Notes: generated from the sequence alone by a model not told the origin. Shown: positions 40,911-53,762, counted from the stretch's first letter. The stretch: DNA of 64,000 nt from Orientallactaga sibirica (GCA_036365145.1 JAEOAD010001226.1:62001-126000), one strand, 5' to 3'. Numbers and translations: made by a program.

Positions 40911-41629
40911 GTCTTCAAATATTTTCAACTCACTGTTGCTTTATAGACATAAAAAATTGAAGAATCCAGAAATTTTCTGATGTGGACTTAGAATACTATG
41001 ACAATCTATATGTCTTCTTTCCTTTTGGGTGCTTCTCTAAAAGAAAAAAAAAAACAAGGTCCTTGCCTAAATGAATGCTGCTATGATTCACTTTTCTTAC
41101 TTTTTCTTCTTGTCATTTCCTAGTGTTAGGTTTCATAGTCTTTTATCCATTTCAGGTTGGTGTTGTATGCATAGTATAAGGATTTAATTAAATTCTTTTT
41201 CAGGTTACAATCTAATTTAAGAATGCCAATTACTGAAGAAACTGTCAGTTTTCTATTGTGTATTTATGGCTCCTTTTCTGAAAATTAGTTCTCCCATTAA
41301 GCATGTGGATTTATTTGTGCATTTTATATGTTGTTCTATATGCGTGTGTGCACGTGTTTGTGATTTTATTATAACACCATGATATTTAGCTTGTTATGAT
41401 GTTTTACTCTGCTTAGAAGTCAAGTAGTATAATGTATACAGTTACTGTGTCCCCACCCAAACATTACTATAGCTATTCAAGGTCCTTTGTAGTTCCAAGT
41501 GAATTATAGCATTTTTTTCCCTTTTTGCACACTTTACTTCATTATGGGGCCTGAACCTAGTTGATCCAAGGAACTTGCACAGGCTGGCAAGGGCTCCACA
41601 CTGAGTTATATCTCTAACACTCTTTCTAT

Positions 41630-41842
41630 TTTTTTAATATTTTATTTTTATTTATTTATTTGAGAGAGAGAAAGAGGGAGAGAGAGAAAATAAGCACACC
41701 AGGACTCCCAGTCACTGCAAATGAACTCTAGATGCTTGCGCCACATTGTGCATCTGGCTTACATGGGTACTGGGGAATTGAGCCAAGGTCCTTTGGCTTT
41801 GCAGGTAAGTGCCTTAACCGCTAAGCCATCTCTCCAGTCCTC
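41630..41842 (-). mobile_element. tRNA-derived SINE
   Basis: Antisense, well preserved: ATTT tract at 41650-41665, GA-rich tract, ending ccgctaagccatctctccag. Confidence 0.93.
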
Positions 41843-41849
41843 TTTTTAT

Positions 41850-41995
41850 TTTTTATTTTGAGACAAGGACTCACTAAGTTGTCCAGGCTAGCCTAGATGT
41901 CACTTAGTACTCCAGGCAGTTCTTGCACTTAACGTCCTCTTGCCTTAGCCTCATGGAGAGGTAAGATTATAATTCTGTGTTTGCAGGCCCAGCAT
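41850..41995 (-). mobile_element. Diverged B1-like SINE
   Basis: Antisense copy: ttttgagacaaggactcact, gttgtccaggctagcctaga, ending gcaggcccagca. Directly beside the previous SINE. Confidence 0.6.
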
Positions 41996-42517
41996 ACAAC
42001 TACTTTTGTTCAATGTCTGCAAAGAGTGGAATTTTGATCAAGACTAGGCTAAATCTGTGAATCACTTTGGGTAATATGGAAATTTTAACAGTATTAATTC
42101 TTCCAAGCCATGAACATGGACTACCTTTCCATTTATTTGTGTCTCTTCAGTTTTCTTCATAAATGCTATACAGTTTTCACTGTAGAGATGTTTTAGTTCC
42201 AAGTCTACTACATTTCTTACAAGGTAACTTGTTTCCATGAACAGCATTTTGAAATTTCTTTTTTGGATGGTTTTCTGTTTATGTAGACATAGTATTGGTT
42301 CTTGACTATTGATTTCTGGCATGTAACTTTATTGAATGTGTCTAACACATTCTTGGTTGTGTCTTTAAGAGTCTATATGTAACATCATGCTACATGGACA
42401 CAGGAACAATTTCAATTACTTCTTTCAACTTGAATGACTTTACTTACTTCTGTTGCAAAATTCTCAGACCTAAATGAGCTATCATCTTATACTAGTTTGA
42501 ATCGTCATTATCAAAAA

Positions 42518-42740
42518 GACAAAAGAGCCAGAAAAATGGTTCAGTGGCTAAAGGCACTTGTCTGCAAGCCTGCTAGCCTGATTTTCATTCTCCAATACCC
42601 ACATAAAGCTGGACACAAAATGATATATGCATCTGTAATCTCTATATACCTGTGGGAAGAGAATATGGGAAGAGAAACCAGGAGACTCCAAAGGCTGGCA
42701 GGTCAGCTAGACTGGTGCACATGATATGGCACCAGATTCA
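42518..42740 (+). mobile_element. Diverged tRNA-derived SINE
   Basis: Head agagccagaaaaatggttca, gtggctaaaggcacttgtct, and a B-box-like gattttcattctcc. The 3' part differs from the common family of this window. Confidence 0.65.
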
Positions 42741-43336
42741 CATGAGCAGAACTTCTATGGATCAAGGAGGCTCTTGAAGGCCAGTTTCAGTTTCTCACCT
42801 CTATCTAACACTGCATTTAAAGTAAAGACATGAAGCCATGGAAACTTAAGAAAATTCATAATCTGAGGCCATTCTAGGCTCCATTCATGCAGGTGAGGTC
42901 CTTTGTTCCCAATAGCAAGATAATAAAGGACTTTTAACCAAATGGGCAGATCTTAATGTTACTGAGTGTCACTGTGATTATGCTGGGGAGATGGAATATT
43001 TATCTGGTATATTGTAACATACTGAATATTCCTTTGTATGTTGCGAAGATCTTGCAAGAAAAACAGCTCAAGATGTAATGAGCAAGACATTTTCAAGTAT
43101 TCTGGAGAAGACAATCATAACAGTTTGAGGAGAAATCTCAGTGACAATAAAGAAGAAAATTACTTTTTGTTCCTATTAAATATAGTAAGTATGAATCCTA
43201 CACTGTATGTGGCCATGCAGGGACCCATGTACTTGGAAACTTGGTCATGAGTAAGATCTGACTTTTATGGTACCCTCACCCTGATCACTTCCTAGCTACT
43301 AAGAGGAGACAGAGTGGAGTGTCTAGCTAGTACTTT
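42741..43336. other. No gene seen
   Basis: No supported gene or repeat. Confidence 0.5.
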
Positions 43337-44557
43337 TTGTTTTTAAATAAAATTTTATTTTTTTTTTTTAATATTTTTATTTGTTTTTTATTGACAATGT
43401 CCTTAATTGTAGACAATAACCCATGGTACTTCCCTCCTTCCTGCCTTTTCCCATTTGAAACTCCACTCTCCATCATATCCCCTCCATCTCCCAATCAGTC
43501 TCTCTTTTATTCTGATGCCATGATCTTTTCCTCCTATTATGATGGTCTTGCGTAGATAGTAACAGGTAATGTGAGACCATGGATATATAGGCCATTTTGT
43601 GCCTAGAGGAACACATTGTAAGGAGTCCTACCTTTCCTTTGGCTCTTACATTCCTTCTGCCACTTCTTCTGCAATGGACCCTGAGTCTGGGAAGATGTGA
43701 TAGAGATGTTTCAGGTCTGAGCATTCCTCTATCACTTCTCAGCATCATGGTGCTTTCTGAGTCATCCCAAGGTCACTGTCATCTGAAAAGAGAAGATTCT
43801 CTAACCAAAAGTGAGGGAAGCATTAATATATGGGTATGAACATTAAGAGAAGTGCTTTCTGAGCAATTTGGTGAATATAAGAATATATTTAGCCAGACAC
43901 CAACAGACATTACATCCCTAGGGCTCATGACTACCCCTGTTGTAGGTTTTCAGTATCAGGGATGTATTTCCTCCCATGGAGCAGATGTCCAGTCCAATTA
44001 GAGAGCGGATGGTTTCCCCCATATCAGACATGCCTGACTATTGAACCTGTTGGTTCATTTGGCCTGGCTGGCTAAATTTAAGGCTTGTAGCATCCACTGT
44101 TGAGTACCACCACTGGTGATTTCTCTGTCCCATTGAACTGCATGCACCAAAGTTTTTTCAGTTTTCTGTCACTTAGTCTACATTGAGGAGGTTTACAGCT
44201 CAGCTACAGCAGGATTTCTCAGTGACCTTATAGCCCAAGTATGTGGAGTCTTTAGCAATAGCATCTTACTATCTATTACTGGTGGGAAACCAAGAGTCTT
44301 GGCAATGGCCTGCACTATTTTGGGGGTATCCATGACCTCCCTAGCCAACAATTCACTGGAAGGTATCCCATCCCTGGCACTGAAAATTTTCTAGTAACAA
44401 TCTATGGCTTCTGAGTATTCTACTGTGCAAAAAGGTAGGTTTCCATATGACTTACTTGTATCTTCTTAGATTTTGTTTAGCCCTCCTTCCACCTTTCCTT
44501 TACTCAATCTCTCCCCCTGACCATACTTAGGCCTTTTCACCCACATTAATCTGTTTT

Positions 44558-44605
<48 letters not shown>

Positions 44606-45370
44606 CAAACAATACCATCCTATGAAGTCCCCCTCTCTCCCTTTCTATTCCCTTTATATCCCTTTCACATAGAAGTCCAATCATTTGTAACTAGGATCCA
44701 CATATGAGAGGGAACATATGATGTCTGGCTTTCTGGGCCTGGGTTACCTCACTAAGTATAATCCTTCCCTGATCCATTCATTTTCCTGCAAATTTCATAA
44801 TTTCATAAAATTTTATTTTTAAGGTTATACTCATATCCCTCATGCCTGCTCCCATTTTTCTGAGGGACCTCCTCAGTGGGGTTATTGGTATTCAATGCAG
44901 AGTCTTGAGGGCCTCACTCAGTCTCTGTGGTTGGAGACTGTGCCTTGGGCTAATCCTATTCACTCTGTGGCTCTTAGACTATTTCCACCTCTTCTTCTGC
45001 AGTGTTCCCTGATCCTCAATGAACATGTTAGCAGTCTGATTTAGTGTTGAGTTCTATGCAGCCTCTAGATTTCTCCTTTGATGAGTAATGAGAGACCACA
45101 GTGTCTGTTGTCATTTCCCTGATATTGGTTGTTGGGCTAGCATTGACAGCAGGACTCATGTCACTACTTCCTCTGCAATGTGTCCTGGGACCTGACAGAT
45201 GTGGTAGAAGTGACCTGTCTTGAGATAGGTAGTTGGCTATCTTTTCTTGTCATAGTGATGGATCTCCCCAGTATTCTCTGCCATCTGTAAATAAAACAGA
45301 TTCTCCAACCAAGAATGAAAGCAGTCTGAATTAAAGGGTATAAACATAGTTATTTGAGAGCTTTAAAAAT
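43337..45370 (-). mobile_element. L1 3' UTR fragment(s)
   Basis: On the - strand, 44790-43337 is the end of ORF2 plus 3' UTR of the same L1 type as at 54.9-62.2 kb (shared + strand phrases: actccactctccatcatatc, cctttggctcttacattcc, aaggtatcccatccctggca). It ends in gttattgtctacaatt, aaggacattgtcaataaa and an A-rich tail. 45370-44810 is another, more diverged L1-type 3' UTR piece (gcagtgttccctgatcctca, later aacagattctccaaccaaga). This is therefore a composite or an older element beside a younger one. Confidence 0.8.
44562..44600. repeat. (CA)n microsatellite
   Basis: About 19 CA units in the L1 3' UTR. Confidence 0.97.
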
Positions 45371-45499
45371 ATTAAAATGTTTTCCTCTCAGCTCCAGTGT
45401 GATCATTCAATGTCCTGTGATCACAGACTGTAGGGGGCTGGTCTAGTCTGGGATGCACATAAATTTTGTCTTCTAGTATTTATGAATTAGGGAGCACTT

Positions 45500-45862
45500 T
45501 TAATTGGTGTCACAGTTTCCATCTCATTGGTGGAAGAAAACATCCAACCAGAAATATCATTTGAAAGAAAGAGTCATGGAAGAAAGGGATTTAATTCCAG
45601 CTTACAGTTTTGAGGGCAATTTCATCATGGTGAGGAAAGCATGGCAAGAGTGGACAGCAGGGCATCACAGCTCCACGGAGGTTTTGGAGGAAGTACAAAG
45701 AGTGAGATCATTAGCACTGGCAAGTGTGACTGGATGATAAAAATCTCAAAGTCCATCCCAAGTGATATGCCTCCTTCTGCAAGGCTCCACCCACTTGGTA
45801 CTATGTATGCTGCTTAACTACAAACACATGAGACCAGGGGGACATTTAATACTTAAACCACT
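45500..45862 (+). mobile_element. Interspersed repeat, family not assigned
   Basis: aagaaagggatttaattcca, gcttacagttttgagggcaa, caaggctccacccacttggt, aacacatgagaccaggggga and cttaaaccactaca form the order of a widespread rodent LTR-like repeat. Related pieces appear at 3.4 and 11.2 kb. Confidence 0.5.
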
Positions 45863-46117
45863 ACAAGAAAATAAAATAAAAATAAGTATATGAGTGGAAA
45901 CTTTAAGACATAATTTTGATGAAGTAGATTCTTCTAAATGTAATCCAATTACCACAGAATCAACCACATTGCCACATCTACATAAAAAAGCACCCAAGAG
46001 AATACTTAGTTGAGCTAAGGAAGAACTGTTTGCATCTTTGATGGCTCCAGAACCGTCTCCACTACAGACACCAAAGTTCTGTTTGAAGATGACATTCAAG
46101 ATGACTAAAGCAGGGGC

Positions 46118-46340
46118 TGGAAAGATGACTTAGTGGTTAAGGTGCTTGCCTGTAAAGCCCAATGACCCTGGTTCAATTCCCCAGTGTGCACATAAAGCAA
46201 GATTCACAAAGTGGTACATTCATCTGGAGTTTCTTTGCAGTGGATGGAGGCCATAACACACCCATTGCCTCTGTAACTCTCTAGATATCTCTCCTCTCTT
46301 TCTGCTTCTCTCTGCTAGAAAATAAATAAATAATAAAAAT
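46118..46340 (+). mobile_element. tRNA-derived SINE
   Basis: Head ggggctggaaagatgactta, ggttcaattccccagtg, CT-rich segment at 46285-46315, A-rich tail. Confidence 0.93.
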
Positions 46341-46464
46341 ATGTTCAAAAAGATGACTGAACTAGTACTTTCAGAGGTACAACTCAAATATCAATATACT
46401 CAAACTAATTAGCTTTGATTATCCAAAAATCATTTTCTAGAAAGAGTTACCTTTGGGATAAAAT

Positions 46465-46740
46465 AATTTTTTTTTGTTTGTTTGTTTTTGTTTTGTTTTT
46501 TTGAGGTAGGGTCTCACTCTGGCCCAGGCTGACCTGGAATTAACTATGTAGTCTCACCAAGTGCTGGGATTAAAGGTGAGCCACCACGCCCTTTTTTGTT
46601 GGTTTTTTGAGGCACGTTTCATTCTAACCAGGCTGGTGGAAAACTAAAATCAGGGTGGCCTCAAACTCATAGTGATCCTCCTAGCTCTACCTCCCAAGTG
46701 CTGGGATTCCCAGTGCCACAGCACATGGCTGGAGGCAGAT
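46465..46740 (-). mobile_element. Two adjacent B1-like SINEs
   Basis: The first (46465-46590) has an internal gap between tatgtagtctcac and caagtgctgggat. The second (46595-46740) begins ttttttgaggcacgtttcat and ends ccacagcacatggct. Both are antisense. Confidence 0.85.
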
Positions 46741-47304
46741 TTTTAAAACATACATTTTGTGGTAATATACAAAATTTACACAAATCTTACAGCAGCCCTA
46801 GTCAAGACACTCAGCAGTCTAATCCCAGAGCCTAACCTAGTGCTCAAACTATGTTGATTTTTTGCATGTTTTAAGTCTATTTTAAGAAATACATCATTTC
46901 TGTACATAGATGTTTACATAAAATATTGAGGATATATTACTATAATTGAAAGAAAAACAAAATTATTATTTTCAAGTCAAGTAGTCTCCATTGAAATCTA
47001 AAAAAAAAAAAGATAACTAAAGTGTACTTGGCCTTTTTTTTTACAACTTGAATATCAAGATATTCAAAATATTATTCTGATTTTACATTTGATTATCCAA
47101 AAATCCCATTTTCAAGAAAGAGACCTTTGGGATAAAATAATTGGGTCGTGCACATCAAATGATCAAAAAGCACATATGTAAACCCTGAGAAAATGAAGAA
47201 AATCCATCAAGTATCTATTAAGTTTCCCTGAGCCACTTTGGGGTCATTTTAGTTCTGTTTCATAATTGATTTCTGGATATAGAATGTTCTCTGTGTTTTT
47301 CTTA

Positions 47305-47470
47305 GCCTTTTTTTTTGAGGTATGAGTCTCACTCTTGCCCTAGCTCAGTTCTAACCTGGAACTCACTAGGTGTAGTATCAGGGTGGCTTCAGGTTCGTTG
47401 TCATAGTGATCCAAATTCCTAGCTCTACCTCCCAAGTGCTGGTTTTAAAGGTGTGTGCCACAACACATTT
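47305..47470 (-). mobile_element. B1-like SINE in the second duplicate
   Basis: Antisense copy: tttttttgaggtatgagtct, cctggaactcactaggtgta, ending gtgtgtgccacaacac. It occupies the place of the second SINE of copy 1. Confidence 0.85.
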
Positions 47471-47650
47471 GATCTGCTCTTGGAGAGTGTGTATTTTTTA
47501 AAACACTTGTTTTTTGAGTTGCATTCCACTGAGTAATATACAAAATTTACACAAATCTTAGAGCAACCACTACTCAAGACACTCGTCAGTTGTCATAATC
47601 CAGAGCTTAACCTGCAAGTTGTTAAAACTATGTTGAATTATTTATAACAG

Positions 47651-48339
47651 TTCAGTTTTATCCCTCTTTGTCAGACTTATAATCTATCTATATGGTATAC
47701 ACTTTCATGCTGAAATTAGGCACACTATCAAAGTAAAAGTAGGAGGTGTATATAATAGTAAGTAATAATGTTATCATTACTAACTTGGAGGAAATGCCCT
47801 TTATTTGACTATTATCATTAGCGACTTCTTTTTCTTAGAGAGCCTGTAGAGCCAGCATTCAGCACAGCTTACCTGACTATTGTGAACTTTGAGTTAATGG
47901 ACCTTGAATGAGACTTTAATCCACCAATTACTTTCCACCCAGAACAAGATGAGTGACATGTTAGTAGCACATGTACAACATTTGATGTTGAGGATCTGAG
48001 TTCAGCTTATTTCTTGAAAAATGTACCCATCCAGCAAAACAACATCATTGGTGACAACAGCCATAAGTACAGTTTTGTGCATTTTAAGCTTTTGGATATC
48101 ATATTATTACAAGAGAAAACATCACAAATACAAGACTAGACATCAGCAAAAAGAACAAAAAAAAAAAAATCAGTCTCATGGAAAACCAGTGTGTATCTGA
48201 CTGAGACTAAAAAAAAACTCTAGAAATAATGCAACAAATTCAAGGAATAATCAAATGTTGAATCCATCCTTGAATAGCTACAAACCAGAAACTCAGCCAC
48301 AGCAAAGCAGGACATGCTGTTTCTATGCCAACCACACAT
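47651..48339. other. No gene seen
   Basis: AT-rich. The end (from about 48100) may already be diverged L1 endonuclease sequence. Confidence 0.5.
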
Positions 48340-48809
48340 TGAAAGATGGGAATGTTTCTTCTGATCACATGGGATTAAAATTAGAAATTAATAACTGGGG
48401 AAAATTTTAAAATATATATATAAAAAATTAAGATAATTTAAAATAACTACCATTATTCAAGGAAGAAATTATAACACATTCTCAAGTCTTTATCCCATTT
48501 TGAGTTTTTTATACACATGTGTGAAGTAAGAGTCAAGGTCCATTTTTCTGTTGGTAGACATCCAGTTTGCCAAACATTACTTATTAAGGAGACTGCTATT
48601 CATGTAAATGAGATTAAAAACACTTGTGATGAGTGAATTTTTAAAAAATGAATAATTCATGTCATTTAGCAAAATCAGTATTCAAAGGAAAATTTATAGT
48701 TATCAGCACCTAAAGTCCACAGCCTAATTTTCCATATTAATAAGTTAGAAATGATAAGCAAACTAAGGCAAAACAAGCAGAAAGAGGAAAATAATTTAAA
48801 AACAGAAAT

Positions 48810-49035
48810 TGGGCTGGAGAGATGGCTTAGCGGTTAAGGAGCCTGCCTGTTAAGCCTAAGAAGTCAGTTCTAATCTCCAGGTCCCATGTTTAGCCAAATG
48901 CAAGTGATGCAAGGGCACAATGCATAAAGAGGGGCAAAAAATTCACAGCATCTGAGAAATAAGCATATCTGTCTTTCCCTCCCTTTCTTCTGTCTCTCTC
49001 TGTGTCTCTCAAAAAGACAAAAATTAAAAGAAAGA
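48810..49035 (+). mobile_element. tRNA-derived SINE
   Basis: Consensus-like head gggctggagagatggcttag followed by cggttaaggagcctgcctgt, and a CT-rich segment ending ctctcaaaaagacaaaaatt. Confidence 0.95.
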
Positions 49036-49413
49036 AATAAATGTAAAGATAATTAAAAATAGAGAGAAAAATAAATGTAAATGTTTGCTCTGGTCTTTCA
49101 AAAAAAGTAAGAAAATAAACATTTTTATTGTCAAGAAAAGAAGAAATATTCAAATGAGGAAAATACATTTTTAAAATGAAATCAAATTACAAAAAAGAAG
49201 TCATTACTATTGACTTTACAGAAACAAAAATGATCATGAATGATAATTGTATGAGAACAAATTAGGTAACCTACATGAAATTAATAAATCCCTATAATCA
49301 CAAAATAACATAAAGTAACATAGAAAGAACTAAAAACATTTATCAAGAAATATTTATAATAAGTAAAAATATTAGATTGTTGAAAAACTCTCACAAAACA
49401 GTACAGGGCTAGA

Positions 49414-49563
49414 AGGCCAGGTGTGATGGCACATGGCTTTAATCCCAGCACTTGGGATGCAGATGTAGGAGGATCACCATGAGTTTGAGGCCAGCTTGAG
49501 ACTACATAGTGGAATTCCAGGTCAGCATGCATGAGAGCAAGACCCTACTCAAAAAAAAAAAAA
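49414..49563 (+). mobile_element. B1-like SINE with target-site duplication
   Basis: Sense copy from ggccaggtgtgatggcacat to an A13 tail. It is flanked by gtacagggctagaaggcc (about 49400-49417) and gtacagggctagatggcc (about 49565-49582), an 18-base duplication with one mismatch. Confidence 0.95.
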
Positions 49564-49730
49564 ATGTACAGGGCTAGATGGCCTTTCTGATAAATTCTGT
49601 CAACATTTAAGAAGAATTAACAGTCCTTTATAAAATCAAAATAATAAAAGAGCATAAAACCATCATTTCCCCATCGTTCTTATACAGCACAGGAAAAGAG
49701 AACTATTGGCCAATGATCCAAATTTAATAA

Positions 49731-50507
49731 ACAGGGAAAAGAAACAAACCTCTGATACAGAATTCCAAATAAATTTGTACATGCTCCACTCTGAAGAAGG
49801 AGGCCATGCCTCCACATTGTTCATATCTGGGTTCACACAGTGACTCCCTTCTAAAGTTGGCAGTGTGGAAAGGGAGACAGAGTGCTTTAGAGTGGGGAAT
49901 CCCTACTAGAAACACTTTAGCCTGGAGTCACACTTAGTGTCTGAATCACATTTACAAAATGCAATTTGATGTTAATGCACTTTACCTCTGTGGTCTTTCC
50001 CAAATCCATTATTTTCTACCCTTGAGGAAAAATGTCAAATTCCAAACAAACATATGCACCTGTTCAATATACAAGAGAAGTCCAATACAAAGAAAATCTG
50101 AGAAAGAGCCACATCCCAGAGTCTGATCAAAGTAACCATCAAATGTGACCTGCTGTTCTGGATCTTGCAACACAGGACATTAGATAAAAATGAGGAAAAT
50201 CTGGGTAATTGTGGATTTTAGTTTATACTAAGAACCCTGAGTAAATCTAATTTAATTAAAGGTGTGTGTTTACATCTGACATTAATAACATTTCATTATT
50301 AATTCAAATATAATGGGTATTATTTGTGCAAGGTATATGTAGAATTTTTTTTCCTATTAGCTAGGAAATTTTTTCTCAATATATATTTGTTTTTTTTTTT
50401 TGTTTTTTTTTCAAAATCAAAGGATGTTAATAAATCAATTTAAACATTTTTGAAACACAGTAAATTAGTCATTTAATGATATACCTGTTCATGTATACTT
50501 TTTGTAA
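49731..50507. other. No gene seen
   Basis: AT-rich, with a T-rich tract at 50387-50412. No gene is supported. Confidence 0.5.
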
Positions 50508-50660
50508 TTGTTGTTGTTGTTTGTTTATTGAGGTAATGTTTGCAGCAGCCCAGGCTGACCTGGAATATCACTATATAGTCACAGGCCAGCCCAACTCCAG
50601 TGATCCTTCTACCTGTGCCTCCCAAATTTTGTGACTGAAGGTGTCACAACACCACACTTA
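50508..50660 (-). mobile_element. Diverged B1-like SINE
   Basis: Antisense copy: gtttgtttattgaggtaatg, cagcccaggctgacctggaa, ending gtcacaacaccacac. Confidence 0.75.
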
Positions 50661-50689
50661 ATAACATTTTTTAGAAAACAAAAAAAGTA

Positions 50690-51290
50690 TTTTGGCAAAT
50701 ATGGAAAAGACTGCTGGAACCTTCCTGCATTTCTGTTGGGAATGTTCTCTCTCTGTCAAATACATTAAACATAATTACCCATGACCCAGAAATTCCTCTT
50801 TAAGATATATATACTTAATGAATTAAAAAAATACAGTCATACAAATTTATATACTAAAAATAGAGTTATTCATGTCACTGAAAAATGCAACAAACAACTC
50901 AGATTCTATCAACTGAATAATGAAGAATTTTCATGCATTTTTACATATAAAGTAAAATATTATTCAGCCATAAAATTGAACAAAATGCTCATACATGCAA
51001 CAAAAGGAATGAATGTACTTTGAAACTATTATGTCTAGTGAAAGAACAACAAAGCCATAAATTATATGATTGTGTTTATGTGAAGTGACCAGAGGAGGCA
51101 AATCCATGGACTCAGAGTGGATCAGTGGTTGCTTGGCAGATGAGGTGGGTGGGGTTGCCATCATCACCACAAAGGCTTATGAAAGGAAGAACCAGAAGGG
51201 ACATTGTGACACTGAGATTAAGTAGCTTGTAGAATATCTGGGTCAATATACCCAGTGTGTGGTAAAGTATTTCTGTCTATATTTCAATAA
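50690..51290 (+). mobile_element. Old L1 3' end
   Basis: Diverged ORF2 end: ttacccatgacccagaaatt, aagtaaaatattattcagcc, attatgtctagtgaaagaac, tatatgattgtgtttatgtg, and then caatatacccagtgtgtgg. The order follows mammalian L1 ORF2/3' UTR. Confidence 0.75.
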
Positions 51291-53583
51291 AGCCTCCAAA
51301 CCTGTAGATATGATTTTATCACCATAATATGTAATTCCAATTTTATGTCTCTAACCTATAATTTTATACTATATTCATAATTTAATTATTAAAATCACCA
51401 GAATTCTTCCATTTACCGAATGAGTTCTTCCATTTGAGACAAGCTACATGAGCTTTGAACACATTAGATTCACTCAATGCACACAGCGTCAGGGCATTGA
51501 GAGAAAATAAAGGCTGGCACTGAGACTCCAGGAGGAAAAAAAGCACGAGCTGAGGTTCCCCAAATCCACAGCTTGGTTTCCTATTTTCTTCACATATTCT
51601 ATAAGAAATCTATATACTAGTGCCTACTGGTGAACAGCAGCTAATTTAAAGTATGTCTTGTCCCACCATCAAGATGTTGGCAAAGGATCTTTGAAATCTC
51701 CTTGACATACTGACAAGTGCTGGGAACAGGGATTCTCCAATACAAAGTACAGCAGTCTGCTGTGCTAGCAGTGCCTGTAACAAAGCCATTTCTCATACTG
51801 GCCTCAGGTGGGGCTGGAAGTACTCTACCACTAGTTAGTGAAAAAGTCCTTGCACGGTCTATGCACAGGGTGAACAGCCTTGGGGTACACTTGCAGGGGA
51901 TGGGATATGAGAACTGTTTGACTTTGTTCTACTTAAATGTTGGATACCCTCTTGTAAATTATTGTGTATGCCTATGGCAGGTGAATGAGTGATAAATTAT
52001 CACAGGAAAACATTCAACTCAGCATTTTTATCATCTAATTATATGGAAGAGAAATTTCTTCCACCAGATCCAGATGGCAAGAAAAATTTGGAAAAAATAT
52101 ATTCCAGAACAAGTGAAAATCATAAAAATAAGTCTTTAAAATGTAAGAAAATGTTTCTTTTAGAAGAATCTAATGTTTTGTACTATAAAGACAGATAACT
52201 CATCAAAAAGAATATTACTGAGTAAATATGAAAGATCAAAGGCAAGCTAGAAGAAATCTATGAGGCAAAAATCCAGTTTAAGTGTAAACAGAGACAAGCA
52301 ATTATTTAATCCTACAAAAGAAAACTGCATTAGACACATCTGGGGTTGATAACAATAAATAGCCATTAGAAATGTCATATCTGGGGAGTAATGAATACCA
52401 AGGTCAACTATTTCTTGTGCACAAAATAAAAATTTTCAATTAGCCACGCCTGAAGCCTAAGTGTCCAATATCCCTAGCCAGGGGAGTCATGAGTTTCCCC
52501 AAGGCCAATTATTTCTTCTGCAGCTGAGAATAAAAATGAATCTGTATTCCAGCTTTACTGTCTATAAAATGAATCTTTTTTGTTATGAACAGTCCCAAAA
52601 GTGTACAGAGGAAATATGCCAGTGAGGAAACCCCACTAAGCTGGATGTTCCATAATCAGAGCTCACATCTTGGACAATGGCATAATTCACTCATGATGGC
52701 TAATTTTCTCACACTTAGAATGGGTACAAATAAAACAAAATTCTGAAAACCATCATTACTTTGGTATTTTTAAATTAAATTTTACCCCATTCTTTCTTAA
52801 AAATGGCCTTCAGAATGGAATAAGAAGTTAAACTTACTACTTTGAAAGCGATAAAGTTATTTGCAAATTAGGGAGCCATTGCAATTATTACTGATTTGAT
52901 GATCAGAAACAAAGTTGGGTGCACCCAACTAAACACTGAACACCTTCTTTTCCTGATCTGGGCATATGTCTTCTAGACCAAGAATAAAATTCTCTACACT
53001 CACATACTGTCCCTCAGTGCATAGGATAGAAGTCACATGTCTCTATGTCACCTGTCTGTGATGTTATTTGCCTGGCAATGGGGAAATTCAACTTTATGTT
53101 GTCATAAAGCCAAGCCTGGCCACATATCTTAACATCCAGGAAGGCTTCTTGGAAAGGCAGACACATATGACTTCCATGTGTTAAAATCCATGGTTTCTTT
53201 CCTCTGTGTCATTCATGGGTTTTGGTAAAACCTTCCTACAGTCCAACCTTCTTACTGTGCCCACTCCACAAGAGTGTCTGTATACTACTTAGCATATCAC
53301 AGAACACTGACAATCCAGGTGCCATCTCATGGCCCACATTCAGGGACAGTCATCCTCCCCTTACTGAAACAGGCCACTTCTTCTCCCTCAGCTCTATGAA
53401 CTCATCTCAGAGGTTCTAAAATACCCCAGGATAATGGAATTCAACAGTCCAGAAACACAAAGGATTCCATAGCATACATGCACCAGACACTTAGGAGCCC
53501 AACAGGAACATTAAATAATGAGGTGGGAATCTGGGATCATTCTGCTTTGTCCAATCCTGGAGATATTACAGAAAATCACCTAA
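51291..53583. other. No gene seen
   Basis: No gene or clear repeat is supported. Part of it (52430-52520, gagtttccccaaggccaatt) may be repeat-derived. Confidence 0.5.
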
Positions 53584-53762
53584 ACTACCACCACCATGAC
53601 CATTACTTTCATCACCTCCACCATCACCTCTACCACCATTACTATGATCATCATCACCAACACCACCATTACCACCACCATGACCATTATTATCATCATC
53701 ACACCACCATCACCTCAACCACCACTACCACCACCACCACCATTACACCACCACCACTACCA
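53584..53762. repeat. Imperfect (CAC/CAT)n trinucleotide repeat
   Basis: About 180 bp of ACC, CAT and CAC units, all on a three-base period. The period keeps several frames open, giving His- and Thr-rich open frames that are not evidence of coding. Confidence 0.95.

Larger units (their letters stand above)
41050..42470 (-). mobile_element. Old L1 ORF2 fragment, split by two SINEs
   Basis: 41050-41520 and 42000-42470 read on the - strand as diverged L1 ORF2. Recognisable + strand phrases are ctatagctattcaaggtcct, gaaattttaacagtattaat, tcttccaagccatgaacatg and ttccatttatttgtgtctct, all of which have counterparts in the younger L1 at 57.4-57.6 kb. The two SINEs at 41.63-42.0 kb split it. Confidence 0.8.
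46378..47650 (+). repeat. Local tandem duplication, two diverged copies
   Basis: Copy 1 (about 46378-46870) and copy 2 (about 47037-47650) share, in the same order, gattatccaaaaatc, cctttgggataaaataa, a B1-like SINE, then acaaaatttacacaaatctta, caagacactc and aaactatgttgaatt-like ends. Copy 2 has about 160 bp between the first block and the SINE that copy 1 lacks. Confidence 0.85.
48340..49730 (+). mobile_element. Old L1 ORF2 fragment with an internal antisense piece
   Basis: Sense L1 phrases: cttctgatcacatgggatta, aaattagaaattaataac (endonuclease end), aggaaaatttatagttatca (linker), ctgataaattctgtcaacat and catttaagaagaattaac (RT). Between them, 48485-48610 reads in the opposite sense (ttatcccattttgagttttt, gacatccagtttgccaaaca), matching the L1 3' ORF2 region. 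SINEs at 48.8 and 49.4 kb interrupt it. Confidence 0.7.
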
